Source: CAZBGL01 sp964491375 (GTDB lineage Bacteria; Desulfobacterota; Deferrisomatia; Deferrisomatales; Deferrisomataceae). From it: 15,434 nucleotides of DNA. Location of the stretch: the NCBI GenBank assembly GCA_964491375.1, contig CAZBGL010000314.1, positions 1 to 15,434 on the forward strand. The letters are read 5' to 3'. A model generated the notes under the pieces. That model did not search any database. It saw only the letters and a program-made list of their open reading frames with translations, and had not been told where the DNA came from. Every line of letters begins with the position of its first letter. Within the stretch, counting starts at the first letter, position 1. Of the stretch, positions 1 to 6,177 are shown piece by piece. Made by a program: the position numbers and the translations under genes.

Positions 1-669
1 CACCCCCCAACCCAGCACGCCCAGCCCGTTGATCATGGTGGTGTGGGAGTCCGTGCCCACCAGGGTGTCGGGAAACGCCGTGCCGTCGCGCACCTCCACC
101 ACCCGGGCCAGGTACTCGAGGTTCACCTGGTGGCAGATCCCGGTGGCCGGAGGCACCACCCGGAGATTCCGAAACGAGGCCTGGCCCCAGCGCAGGAACG
201 CGTAGCGCTCCCGGTTGCGCTCGAACTCCTGTTCCACGTTGTACGCGAGCGACCCGGCCGTGCCGAACCGATCCACCTGGAGGGAGTGGTCGATCACCAG
301 GTCCACGGGGATGAGCGGATTGATCCGGCCGGGCTCGCCGCCCAGGCGGTCCATGGCCGAGCGCAGCGCGGCCAGGTCCACCACGGCCGGAACCCCGGTG
401 AAGTCTTGAAGGAGCACCCGGGCCGGCACGAACGCGATCTCCCTCTGCTCCCCGCCCCCAGGATCCCAGCCGGAGAGCCAGGCCACGTCCTCTTCGGTGA
501 CGTGGTACCCGTCGCAGTGCCGGAGCATGGACTCCAAAAGGACCCGGATCGAGAAGGGAAGTCTCGTGACCGGACCCAGCCCCCGGGCTTCCAGGGCCGG
601 AAGGCTGACGTACCGCACGCGGCCCGCCGCCGTCTCCAGGCGGGCTTCCGCGCCAAACGGTGCTTGCAT
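1..669 (-). CDS. acnA: Aconitate hydratase A (aconitase), N-terminal part, runs off the window
   Basis: Aconitase interconverts citrate and isocitrate through cis-aconitate in the TCA cycle, using a [4Fe-4S] cluster. The reverse strand from 669 encodes 223 residues beginning MQAPFGAEARLET and still open at base 1; the family is about 890-900 residues, so roughly a quarter is present. Recognisable family blocks are LLQDFTGVPAVVDLAALR, then a stretch with PVDLVIDHS, and VGTDSHTTMINGLGVLGWGV at the window edge. The last favours the AcnA/IRP type over the methylcitrate dehydratase AcnD type, which usually reads differently after GTDSHT. The cluster cysteines lie beyond the edge and cannot be checked. 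The ATG at 669-667 has a GAGGAG-type ribosome site 6-7 bases upstream. The gene is divergent from the iron-sulfur protein at 911, and its presumed leader carries the inverted repeat at 734-773. Confidence 0.95.
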   Translation of the reverse strand, partial: MQAPFGAEARLETAAGRVRYVSLPALEARGLGPVTRLPFSIRVLLESMLRHCDGYHVTEEDVAWLSGWDPGGGEQREIAFVPARVLLQDFTGVPAVVDLAALRSAMDRLGGEPGRINPLIPVDLVIDHSLQVDRFGTAGSLAYNVEQEFERNRERYAFLRWGQASFRNLRVVPPATGICHQVNLEYLARVVEVRDGTAFPDTLVGTDSHTTMINGLGVLGWGV

Positions 670-733
670 GGCAAACTCCTCGCGATCCGTGCAGGGCGGG
701 CCGGTTCCCCGGCACGCCTCCGGGCCGGCCGCA

Positions 734-773
734 CCCCGCTGCCGTGACCCGCCCCCCGGGCACGGCAGCGGGG
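734..773. repeat. Perfect 13-bp inverted repeat in the acnA upstream region
   Basis: CCCCGCTGCCGTG at 734-746 is exactly complementary to CACGGCAGCGGGG at 761-773, with a 14-base GC-rich loop. It lies between divergent genes, 65 bases upstream of the acnA start. Neither strand has a T-run after it, so a simple rho-independent terminator is unlikely. It could be a hairpin in the acnA leader RNA or a dyad operator. A weak minus-strand sigma-70-like promoter (TTGCGT at 828-823, 17-bp spacer, TAGGAG at 805-800) would put the repeat inside an acnA leader of about 120 nt, but that promoter call is tentative. Confidence 0.7.
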
Positions 774-910
774 GCGGGCGGCGAAACTGCCACACGCGGC
801 TCCTACCGCTCTTCCAGACGGAACGCAAAGGATTCCACAACGGCGCACCGCGGCGCAAGGACGACCGGAACCCGGTAACCCCCGGCTCTCCTCCGCATCC
901 AACCGCGGCG

Positions 911-1981
911 ATGCGTGCCGAGATTCCCAACCCCCGCCCGGAATTCCTGTTGGAGGCGTGCACGGCCTGCGGCCGGTGCCGTGAGGAGTGCGCCCTCCTC
1001 CGGGCCCGGGGCACTCCCCGGGCCGCGGGGCGCGCGCTCGGGGAGGACCCGGCCCGGGCCATCGCCTGGGCGTTCGAGTGCTGCCTGTGCGGGCTGTGCG
1101 AGGCGGTGTGTCCCCGGGGCGTGTGCGTGGTCCATGCCTTCCGGGAAATGCGCCGCCGGGCCGTTCGGGAGGGCCGGGCACCGCTCCGGGCGGTGCGGGG
1201 GCTCCTCCGGTACGAGGCGCTCGGCCGTTCCCTCCCCTTGCGCCTCCACCGGATTCCCCGGGGATGCCGGGCCGTGCTGTTCCCGGGATGCGCCCTGCCG
1301 GGAAACCTTCCGGAACACACCCTGCGGCTGTACCGGCTGCTCCGGCGAAACGAGCCAGGCCTGGGCCTGGTGCTCGACTGCTGTCTCAGGCCTTCGCTGG
1401 ACCTGGGGTTGGAGGAGCGCTTCCGCCGACGGTTCGGCCGCCTGGTGCAGGCCTTGAGGGAACGGGGCGTGGAGGAGGTGGTCGCGGCGTGCCCGAGTTG
1501 CCTGGCCGTGTGGCGGGAGCACGCCCCGGGCATCCGGGCGGTGAGCGCCTACGAACGGCTGGCCGAACTCCCCTTGGTTCCCCCGGAACGGCCTCCGGCA
1601 CCGGTCGTCGTGCACGACCCGTGCACCGCCCGCCGCAACACAGACCTTCACCGCTCGGTCCGGCGCATCCTGGAACGGCTCGGGGTCGAGGTCGAGGAGA
1701 TGCCCCACCGATGCGCCACCACCGTGTGCTGCGGCGAAGGGGCCGGGGCCCGGTTCACCGCCCCCGGGTTCGCCTCCGTCTGGACCGCCAGGCGCCTCCG
1801 GGAGGCCGCGGGCCGCCCCGTGGCCGTGTACTGCGCCGGCTGTGCCGAGAGCCTGGGCCGGGAAACGCGTGCGATCCACCTGCTGGAGTTCGTGTTCGGT
1901 CCGGGCCCGGGTCCGGCCGGGCTCCTCTGCCGCATCGTCCGGCGCATGGCGCTTCGGATCCGGTGTGCATTGATCCGGTAG
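911..1981 (+). CDS. HdrD/GlpC-type iron-sulfur oxidoreductase subunit (4Fe-4S plus two CCG domains)
   Basis: The 356-residue protein is probably a cytoplasmic or membrane-associated electron-transfer subunit that passes electrons to or from an unknown redox partner. The N-terminus has two [4Fe-4S] motifs: C17-C20-C23-C27 and C57-C60-C63-C67-Pro. Two cysteine-rich (CCG) domains follow, as in HdrB/HdrD, GlpC and LutA/LldE relatives. The first has C127, C157-C158 and C194-x2-C197; the second has C238, C273-C274-G275 and C308-x2-C311. The first domain is odd: the pair is followed by Leu159 (CTC) where the family normally has Gly. No FAD or quinone-binding domain is visible. The ATG at 911 is chosen because coding similarity begins there and the frame upstream is only antisense to acnA; there is no strong ribosome site. 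It stands alone, so its partner is unknown. The fold class is secure; the role is not. Confidence 0.85.
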   Translation: MRAEIPNPRPEFLLEACTACGRCREECALLRARGTPRAAGRALGEDPARAIAWAFECCLCGLCEAVCPRGVCVVHAFREMRRRAVREGRAPLRAVRGLLRYEALGRSLPLRLHRIPRGCRAVLFPGCALPGNLPEHTLRLYRLLRRNEPGLGLVLDCCLRPSLDLGLEERFRRRFGRLVQALRERGVEEVVAACPSCLAVWREHAPGIRAVSAYERLAELPLVPPERPPAPVVVHDPCTARRNTDLHRSVRRILERLGVEVEEMPHRCATTVCCGEGAGARFTAPGFASVWTARRLREAAGRPVAVYCAGCAESLGRETRAIHLLEFVFGPGPGPAGLLCRIVRRMALRIRCALIR

Positions 1982-2400
1982 GCGAGGCTGGAGATACAGG
2001 GCGAGTCCGATCGGAATCCAGGGGTCGCCTCCGGGGCCCGGGGTCCCAGCCCAGACTTTTTCCCCCGGAGCCGATCAGGAGGCCTTTCTAAGCCTCGGGC
2101 GGGACCGGACAACGGGGAGGGGGCCTCCGTGTTCGCGCCCGCCCGAGCCAGGGGGGCCTCCCGGGCGTGAGACGGATGGCGCGCCAGGGGCCTGTTTTCG
2201 CTTGGGGCCACGGCCTCGGAGGCGCTGCTCGGAAACGGGTGTGCCGCTCGCGTGCGCGTGGGATGGGCTCGGGAGACAGTAGCGTCTGGCCTTCCGGCCC
2301 CTGCGCGACCTCAGGCCCCTGGCGGCGTTGGGATGTGAACGTGCGGCCAGGAGGCAAGTCAGTTGGAAGGGAACAAAGGGCTCCATTAGGAGAAGGAAAA
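1982..2400. other. Non-coding stretch with only weak hairpins
   Basis: I see no convincing gene on either strand; open frames here are long because of GC bias and have no recognisable protein. Just after the iron-sulfur gene, GGGC (2034-2037) can pair with GCCC (2049-2052) ahead of a five-T run at 2057-2061, a weak candidate terminator. An overlapping CTCCGGGG/CCCCGGAG pair (2029-2036 and 2063-2070) has no T-run. Near 2388-2396 lies AGGAGAAGG, which looks like the leftover ribosome site of the decayed mazE-like gene that follows. Confidence 0.4.
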
Positions 2401-2556
2401 GCCGACGCCGGGTTTGTCGCCAAGATCGTTCGCATCGGGAACCCGCAGGGGATCCGGATTCCCAAGGCGTTGCCCAAGCAGTACGGGTTGTCCGGAAAGG
2501 TCGCTCCGGGGCCCGGCGACGGAGTGTTGACGGTTCGGGACGCCCAGAAGGCACGA
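2401..2556 (+). pseudogene. Remnant of a MazE/AbrB/SpoVT-type antitoxin-like DNA-binding gene
   Basis: The translated frame contains KIVRIGNPQGIRIPKAL, then KQYGLSGKV and DGVLTVRD. This closely follows the swapped-hairpin AbrB domain of solitary MazE-like proteins, whose usual form is IGNSQGIRIPKALLEQ. Two prolines replace normal residues (Ser to Pro after GN, and Pro in KALPKQ), which would disturb the fold. A good ribosome site (AGGAGAAGG at 2388-2396) is followed by GCC instead of a start codon; the nearest in-frame starts are GTGs at 2335 and 2341, far upstream of the domain. Past about 2556 the frame runs antisense through the neighbouring four-cysteine gene, so the usual C-terminus is missing. 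No MazF toxin follows. A living gene with a GTG start and divergent ends is possible but less likely. Confidence 0.55.
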
Positions 2557-2566
2557 AGCCGTCAAC
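2526..2566. repeat. 8-bp inverted repeat over the end of the four-cysteine gene
   Basis: GTTGACGG at 2526-2533 pairs with CCGTCAAC at 2559-2566 across 25 bases. The repeat lies at the 3' end of the minus-strand four-cysteine gene, whose stop codon (2564-2562) is inside the right arm. A second short palindrome, CGTCCGGACG, follows at 2567-2576. There is no T-run, so it is at best a weak transcription end or an RNA-stabilising stem. Confidence 0.35.
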
Positions 2567-2834
2567 CGTCCGGACGCCCTTTCCCCCGCACGCGGTCCAG
2601 GGTTTCGAGCACGATGCCCATGCGCGAGGGCGGGGGCCGGCTCATCCGCTCGATCTCCTCGGCCGTGTAATGCGCCCGGATGAACCCGGCGACGTCGAGC
2701 CGGTCGGCCCAGCACACCACGATGCGGTGGCACGGAAGCCCGCCGTTCACCCGGCGGCAGTGGAAGAACGGAACGGGTCCCCCCAGCGGGGGGCACCGGG
2801 GATGCATTTCCTGGTCGTACCGGTCGATGGACAT
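2562..2834 (-). CDS. Conserved small four-cysteine protein of unknown function
   Basis: This 90-residue protein begins MSIDRYDQEMHPRC. Its four cysteines, C14, C26, C35 and C41, lie in the pattern RCPPLGG...FHCR...LPC...VCW and could bind zinc or an iron-sulfur cluster; the pattern suggests that but does not prove it. A helical, charged C-terminal half follows (DVAGFIRAHYTAEEIERM). From memory, similar short proteins with RCPxLG, YCR, LPC and CW blocks occur in Geobacter/Desulfuromonas-type genomes without known function; a search is needed to confirm this. The start at 2834 is supported by AGGAGG six bases upstream; longer in-frame starts would lie in the promoter region. It diverges from the transglutaminase-like gene. 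A possible TATGCT -10 element (2862-2857) precedes it. Confidence 0.8.
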   Translation of the reverse strand: MSIDRYDQEMHPRCPPLGGPVPFFHCRRVNGGLPCHRIVVCWADRLDVAGFIRAHYTAEEIERMSRPPPSRMGIVLETLDRVRGKGRPDG

Positions 2835-2871
2835 GGTGGCCTCCTGTAGAGGCCCCAGCATACCGCCGAAC

Positions 2872-2900
2872 TTGAGTTGCCGGAAGCCCGCCCCCATAAT
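2872..2900 (+). promoter_or_regulatory. Sigma-70 type promoter for the transglutaminase-like gene
   Basis: TTGAGT (2872-2877) and CATAAT (2895-2900) are separated by 17 bp, a good match to the -35/-10 consensus in an otherwise GC-rich region. The predicted start near 2907 gives a leader of about 34 nt with AGGAGG before the GTG at 2941. The element overlaps the presumed promoter region of the divergent four-cysteine gene, so the two may be co-regulated or interfere. Confidence 0.6.
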
Positions 2901-2940
2901 GGCACGAACGACACCCCCGGGAACCTCAGGAGGAAGAGGC

Positions 2941-3636
2941 GTGAACGTGGACCCGAAGTATCTGGAGCCCACCCCGATCCTGGACAGCGATCACGAGGTC
3001 GTGATCCGGTTCGCCCACGAGGCCGCGGGCTCCGCCGCCGACCCGGTGGAGCGGGCGGTGCGGCTCTACTACGCCGTGCGCGACGGGATCTGGTACGACC
3101 CGTACGCCCCGTTCTACAGGCCCGAGCACTACCGCGCCTCCCGCATCCTGGAGGTGCGACGCGGGTACTGCGTGCAGAAGGCCGGGCTCCTGGCCGCCGC
3201 GGCCCGCGCGCTGGACATCCCTTCGCGGCTGGCGTTCGCCACCGTGCGCAACCACCTGGCCACACGCCAACTCCTGGAATACCTGGGGACCGACCTGTTC
3301 GTGTACCACGGCATGACCGAGCTCTTCCTGGAGGGGAAGTGGGTGAAGTGCACCCCCGCGTTCAACAAAGAGCTGTGCGAACGACACCGGGTGGACCCCC
3401 TGGAGTTCGACGGCCGGACCGACTCCATCTTCCAGCCCTACAACAGGGAAAAAAAGAAGTTCATGGAGTACGTGGCGTTCCACGGCACAGCGCACGACGT
3501 GCCGGTGGAGGAGATCGTGCGGGCATGGGAGGACGCCTACACCCCGGGGCGGGTCCGGGAGTGGATCCGGACCTGCGAGCAGACCGGGACGGTGCGTCCC
3601 CGCCGGTTCGAGACCGAGGACGTGGTGAGCGGGTAG
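2941..3636 (+). CDS. Transglutaminase-like cysteine-protease-fold protein
   Basis: The 231-residue protein has the core of the transglutaminase-like (papain-fold) superfamily. The nucleophile region is RRGYCVQKAGLLAAAARALD with Cys77, followed by IPSRLAFATVRNH. The His region is FVYHGMTELFLEGKWVKCTP with His123. The third residue, normally Asp in a WVxxDP context, is Thr138 here (WVKCTPAFN), with Asn142 just after. I recall TPAFN in a bacterial subgroup of these proteins, so this may be normal for that branch; its substrate is unknown (peptide cleavage, cross-linking or amide hydrolysis are all possible). No signal peptide or membrane segment is seen, so it should be cytoplasmic. GTG at 2941 is chosen for the AGGAGG site just upstream and because coding similarity starts there. 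It appears monocistronic. Confidence 0.82.
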   Translation: MNVDPKYLEPTPILDSDHEVVIRFAHEAAGSAADPVERAVRLYYAVRDGIWYDPYAPFYRPEHYRASRILEVRRGYCVQKAGLLAAAARALDIPSRLAFATVRNHLATRQLLEYLGTDLFVYHGMTELFLEGKWVKCTPAFNKELCERHRVDPLEFDGRTDSIFQPYNREKKKFMEYVAFHGTAHDVPVEEIVRAWEDAYTPGRVREWIRTCEQTGTVRPRRFETEDVVSG

Positions 3637-3695
3637 CCGGCGGCCCCCGGCGCCACCCCAGGCCGGCCACACCTGCGCCGCCAACGGGGAGGAGG

Positions 3696-3735
3696 AAAAA
3701 CGAAAGGGTTGCACGACGACAGCCGCGCAACCCTT
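3696..3735 (-). terminator. Rho-independent terminator of tRNA-Phe
   Basis: Read on the minus strand, AAGGGTTGC (3735-3727) pairs perfectly with GCAACCCTT (3712-3704) over a 14-base loop and is followed by TCGTTTTT down to 3696. It lies 12 bases past the CCA end of the tRNA, the expected place for its terminator. The plus strand has no T-run after the stem, so it should not end the transglutaminase-like transcript. Confidence 0.85.
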
Positions 3736-3747
3736 CGGCTTCTACTG

Positions 3748-3823
3748 TGGTGCCCAGGGACGGAATCGAACCGCCGACACGGGGATTTTCAGTCCCCTGC
3801 TCTACCGACTGAGCTACCTGGGC
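3748..3823 (-). tRNA. tRNA-Phe (anticodon GAA), CCA encoded
   Basis: The 76-nt minus-strand gene begins GCCCAGGTAGCTCAGTCGG and ends CCTGGGCACCA. The 7-bp acceptor stem (GCCCAGG/CCTGGGC) is perfect. The anticodon stem GGGGA/TCCCC encloses CTGAAAA, giving anticodon GAA for phenylalanine, and the T arm contains GGTTCGATTCC. The 3' CCA is encoded in the DNA. It has its own promoter and terminator, so it is probably a single-gene unit downstream of the zinc-ribbon gene. I saw no duplicated 3' end nearby that would mark an integrated element. Confidence 0.97.
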
Positions 3824-3838
3824 CCGGACGAAGGCCCG

Positions 3839-3868
3839 AGGTTAGCCCAGGGGTTCCCCGGCTGTCAA
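3839..3868 (-). promoter_or_regulatory. Sigma-70 promoter for tRNA-Phe
   Basis: On the minus strand, a perfect TTGACA (3868-3863) and TAACCT (3844-3839) are spaced 18 bp apart. Transcription should begin a few bases before the mature tRNA 5' end at 3823, leaving a short 5' leader for RNase P. The promoter starts just after the stop codon of the upstream zinc-ribbon gene, which lets the tRNA be made independently of rsmE. Confidence 0.8.
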
Positions 3869-3878
3869 GACGCCGGCG

Positions 3879-4343
3879 TCAGCCCGATCCCTTCTCCTCG
3901 GATTCCTTCTCCCCGTCCGCGAACAGGTCTCCGAAGTCCAGTTCCAGGAGCTCCTCGTCCTCCGGAGCCGGTCGGGTGGCGCCTTCGTCGGCTTCGGCCT
4001 GCTCGTACCGTGTGGGCTCCACGAGCTCCTCGAACGACCCCTCGAAGTCGATGTCCGACAGGATCTCCTCGTCCCCTTCCGTCCCCGGGGATACGGGCTC
4101 CACCACGGGGCGGTCCGCGTCTCCGAAATCCTCGAACGAAGCCGCCGGCCCTTCCAAACCGGACGGTTCTTCCAAGGGGCCCGGTTCGGGCGCGGGCGCC
4201 CCGGCCGGGGGAGCCACCGCGCGCTCCTCGGGACTCACTGTGATCAGGTTCAGCAGGGTCCGGACGTCGCGCAGGTCGGCCCCGCACCGCTTGCAGGCGT
4301 CCAGGTAGTCAAAGCTCGTGTAGTTGCACTTGGGACACTTCAT
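3879..4343 (-). CDS. Acidic protein with N-terminal zinc ribbon
   Basis: This 154-residue protein begins MKCPKCNYTSFDYLDACKRC, a short zinc ribbon with C3-x2-C6 and C17-x2-C20. The rest is low-complexity, rich in Glu, Asp, Pro, Ala and Gly, and probably disordered, with repeated acidic blocks such as DEEILSDIDFEG and DEELLELDFGDLF. I know no function for it; the layout suggests a zinc-ribbon adaptor with an acidic tail, perhaps binding a protein or RNA partner. The start is supported by GGGGAGG seven bases upstream. It lies 32 bases after rsmE on the same strand and is probably co-transcribed, which hints at, but does not show, a link to ribosome modification. Such tails evolve fast, so only the first 25 residues or so are likely to align with relatives. 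Confidence 0.75.
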   Translation of the reverse strand: MKCPKCNYTSFDYLDACKRCGADLRDVRTLLNLITVSPEERAVAPPAGAPAPEPGPLEEPSGLEGPAASFEDFGDADRPVVEPVSPGTEGDEEILSDIDFEGSFEELVEPTRYEQAEADEGATRPAPEDEELLELDFGDLFADGEKESEEKGSG

Positions 4344-4375
4344 GGCGGCAACCTCCCCGCGGAGTCAGGCCGAAC

Positions 4376-5134
4376 CTACCATGCCGGGCCGGGGGCCACA
4401 AGGTCTCCCCACCGGGCCTGGACGAGGGCCACGCCCACCAGCGCCGCGGTCTCGGCCCGCAGGATGCGCGGTCCCAGGCTGGCCGGGACGAAACCCGCAC
4501 GCTCCAGGAAGCCCAGTTCCTCCGGCTCCCATCCCCCTTCCGGCCCCACGGCGAGAACGAGTTTCCGGGGAGAGCCTTCCACCCCACCCGGGGGGGGAGC
4601 GCACGAACGCTCGCTCCACACGATCCGGACCTCGCCGGCCCCTGCCGGCCCCAGGTTGCGGAGGGCACCGGCCAAGCCCCGAAGGGGCTCCACCCTCGGG
4701 ATCCTCGCCCGCTCGCACTGCCGGACAGCGGCCTCGGCGACCCGCTGCCACCGGCTCCGCCGGGCAGCCGCTCTCTGCGGAGGAATCCGGACCACGGTGC
4801 GGCGCGTGAGCACCGGGTGGAACACCGACACCCCCAGTTCGGTCCCTTTCTCCAGGATCCACTCCCACCGGTCGCCCTTCGGCACGGCCTGAACCAGGTG
4901 GATTTCGAGGGGAGGCTCGTTCGCCGGAAGGGGCTCGAGTTTCTCCACCCGGACGGTGCTGCCGGCACACGCCACGACGCCCCTCCAGCGCCTTCCGGTG
5001 CCGTCGAACAGGCTCACCGCTTCGCCCGGGCGCACCCGGGAGACCCTCACCATGTGGTGGGCCTCATCCCCCCGCACCCAGGCCACGCCGGCCGCCTCGT
5101 CCACCGCGTCCGGGCTCGTCCGGAACTGCGGCAT
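4376..5134 (-). CDS. rsmE: 16S rRNA m3U1498 methyltransferase RsmE
   Basis: RsmE uses S-adenosylmethionine to methylate N3 of U1498 in 16S rRNA of the small ribosomal subunit. The 252-residue protein has the expected layout: an N-terminal PUA-like RNA-binding part (GDEAHHMVRVSRVRPGE) and a C-terminal SPOUT knot domain with VGPEGG (196-201) and LGPRILRAETAAL (220-232), the SAM-binding knot signatures. Length matches the family (about 240-250). An in-frame ATG at 5185 exists, but the start at 5134 (MPQFRTSPD) is chosen because AAGGAG lies just upstream and the extra residues are not family-like. The gene is divergent from the EamA exporter with a 69-bp gap and is followed by the zinc-ribbon gene. 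Confidence 0.93.
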   Translation of the reverse strand: MPQFRTSPDAVDEAAGVAWVRGDEAHHMVRVSRVRPGEAVSLFDGTGRRWRGVVACAGSTVRVEKLEPLPANEPPLEIHLVQAVPKGDRWEWILEKGTELGVSVFHPVLTRRTVVRIPPQRAAARRSRWQRVAEAAVRQCERARIPRVEPLRGLAGALRNLGPAGAGEVRIVWSERSCAPPPGGVEGSPRKLVLAVGPEGGWEPEELGFLERAGFVPASLGPRILRAETAALVGVALVQARWGDLVAPGPAW

Positions 5135-5166
5135 CCCCACTCCTTTCGTCCCGCCGGCCCTCATGC

Positions 5167-5195
5167 TTGAACCGCCGGCCCCCAACGCTTAGGCT
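5167..5195 (+). promoter_or_regulatory. Sigma-70-like promoter giving a nearly leaderless EamA transcript
   Basis: TTGAAC (5167-5172) and TAGGCT (5190-5195) are exactly 17 bp apart. Transcription would start about 7 bases later, at 5201-5204, on or just before the ATG at 5204. That fits the lack of a usable ribosome site before this start. The -10 is a moderate match, so this is a prediction from spacing and position. Confidence 0.5.
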
Positions 5196-5203
5196 TGGCC
5201 CCC

Positions 5204-6100
5204 ATGCACGTCTGGCGGCACTATCTTCTGGTGAACCTGGCCACTCTCCTCTGGGCCGGCAACATCGTCCTGGGCCGGGCGCTCCGCCACGCGGTGGGGC
5301 CGTGGACGCTGGCCGCGGCCCGCGCGGGTGTGGCCTCCGTGCTGTTCGCCGTGCTTGTGGCCAAGACCGGCGGACGGAGCGCCCCGGCATCGGCGCGCGA
5401 CCGGCTGATGGTCGTGTTCATGACCCTCACGGGCGTGGTGGGCTTCCAGGTGCTCCACTACGCCGGGTTGCGATACACCACGGCCCTGAACTCGGGTCTG
5501 GTGAACGCGGCGGGTCCCCTGATCACGCTGCTCCTGGCCCGCTGGATACTGGGGCAGCCCCTGGCCCGGGCCCAGATGCTGGGGGCCGTCACGAGCATGG
5601 CCGGAGTGGCCGTGATCCTCTCAGGAGGGTCCTGGGCGGCCCTGGCCACGCTTCGTTTCAACCCGGGCGACTTCCTCATCCTGCTGGCCGTGGTGATGTG
5701 GGCGCTGTACTCCATCGCCGGACGCGTCGTGCTCCGCCGCCACCCCACAGTATGGGTCACGGCCACGTCCACCCTGCTCGCCGTGCCCCTTTTGGCCGTG
5801 CCGGCCGCCTGGGAATGGCACCTTCGTCCCCCGGCGTGGTCGGCCGGGATGGTGGCCGCCATGCTCTACATCGGGGCGGGCCCTTCGTTTCTTGCGTTCC
5901 TGGCCTGGAACGAAGGGGTCCGGCGCCTGGGCCCGGGCGGAGCCATGGCCTTCTACAACACCCTCCCACTGTACGCAGGGCTCCTGGCCGCCGTCTCCCT
6001 TCGGGAACTGCCGGGCCCCAGCCAGTGGTTGGGCGGCCTCCTCGTGGTGGGGGGCTGTCTGCTGGCGGCCCGCGGAGGCGGCCGGCGCATCCCTTCTTGA
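5204..6100 (+). CDS. EamA/DMT-family inner-membrane exporter
   Basis: The 298-residue protein is a drug/metabolite transporter superfamily member with two EamA repeats and about ten hydrophobic segments. The first repeat starts with LVNLATLLWAGNIVLGRAL and includes LHYAGLRYTTALNSGLVNAA, typical of the family; the second starts near NPGDFLILLAVVMWALYSIAGR and includes AFLAWNEGVRRLGPGGAMAF. Such proteins usually export amino acids, metabolites or toxic compounds; the substrate cannot be read from sequence. The ATG at 5204 is preferred over the TTG at 5195, which coincides with the -10 element. There is no clear ribosome site. The gene diverges from rsmE and ends before a terminator at 6131-6164, so it appears to be its own unit. 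Confidence 0.9.
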   Translation: MHVWRHYLLVNLATLLWAGNIVLGRALRHAVGPWTLAAARAGVASVLFAVLVAKTGGRSAPASARDRLMVVFMTLTGVVGFQVLHYAGLRYTTALNSGLVNAAGPLITLLLARWILGQPLARAQMLGAVTSMAGVAVILSGGSWAALATLRFNPGDFLILLAVVMWALYSIAGRVVLRRHPTVWVTATSTLLAVPLLAVPAAWEWHLRPPAWSAGMVAAMLYIGAGPSFLAFLAWNEGVRRLGPGGAMAFYNTLPLYAGLLAAVSLRELPGPSQWLGGLLVVGGCLLAARGGGRRIPS

Positions 6101-6130
6101 AGGCCCCTGGGGCCTCTGTTAGCATCCTAC

Positions 6131-6164
6131 GGTCCTTTTTCTCGGGGTTCCAGGACCCTTTTTT
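6131..6164 (+). terminator. Rho-independent terminator between the EamA gene and selB
   Basis: GGTCCT (6131-6136) pairs with AGGACC (6152-6157) over a 15-base loop and is followed by CTTTTTT (6158-6164). It ends just 13 bases before the selB ATG. It most simply terminates the EamA transcript; if selB is transcribed from further upstream it could act as an attenuator. A second hairpin, AGGCCCCTGGGGCCT, lies directly after the EamA stop at 6101-6115. Confidence 0.6.
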
Positions 6165-6177
6165 CCCTCGGAGTTCC

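Noticed and set aside
497..910. N-terminal extension of the iron-sulfur protein back to an ATG at 497
   Set aside because: The added residues are antisense to acnA and the intergenic repeat, and family similarity starts after 911.
2075..2554. Minus-strand 159-codon open frame in the gene-poor stretch
   Set aside because: It has no recognisable domain, no good ribosome site, biased composition, and runs antisense to the mazE-like remnant.
3748..3823. tRNA-Phe as an attachment site for an integrated element
   Set aside because: No integrase, no second copy of the tRNA 3' end in the flanks and no change in gene character nearby.
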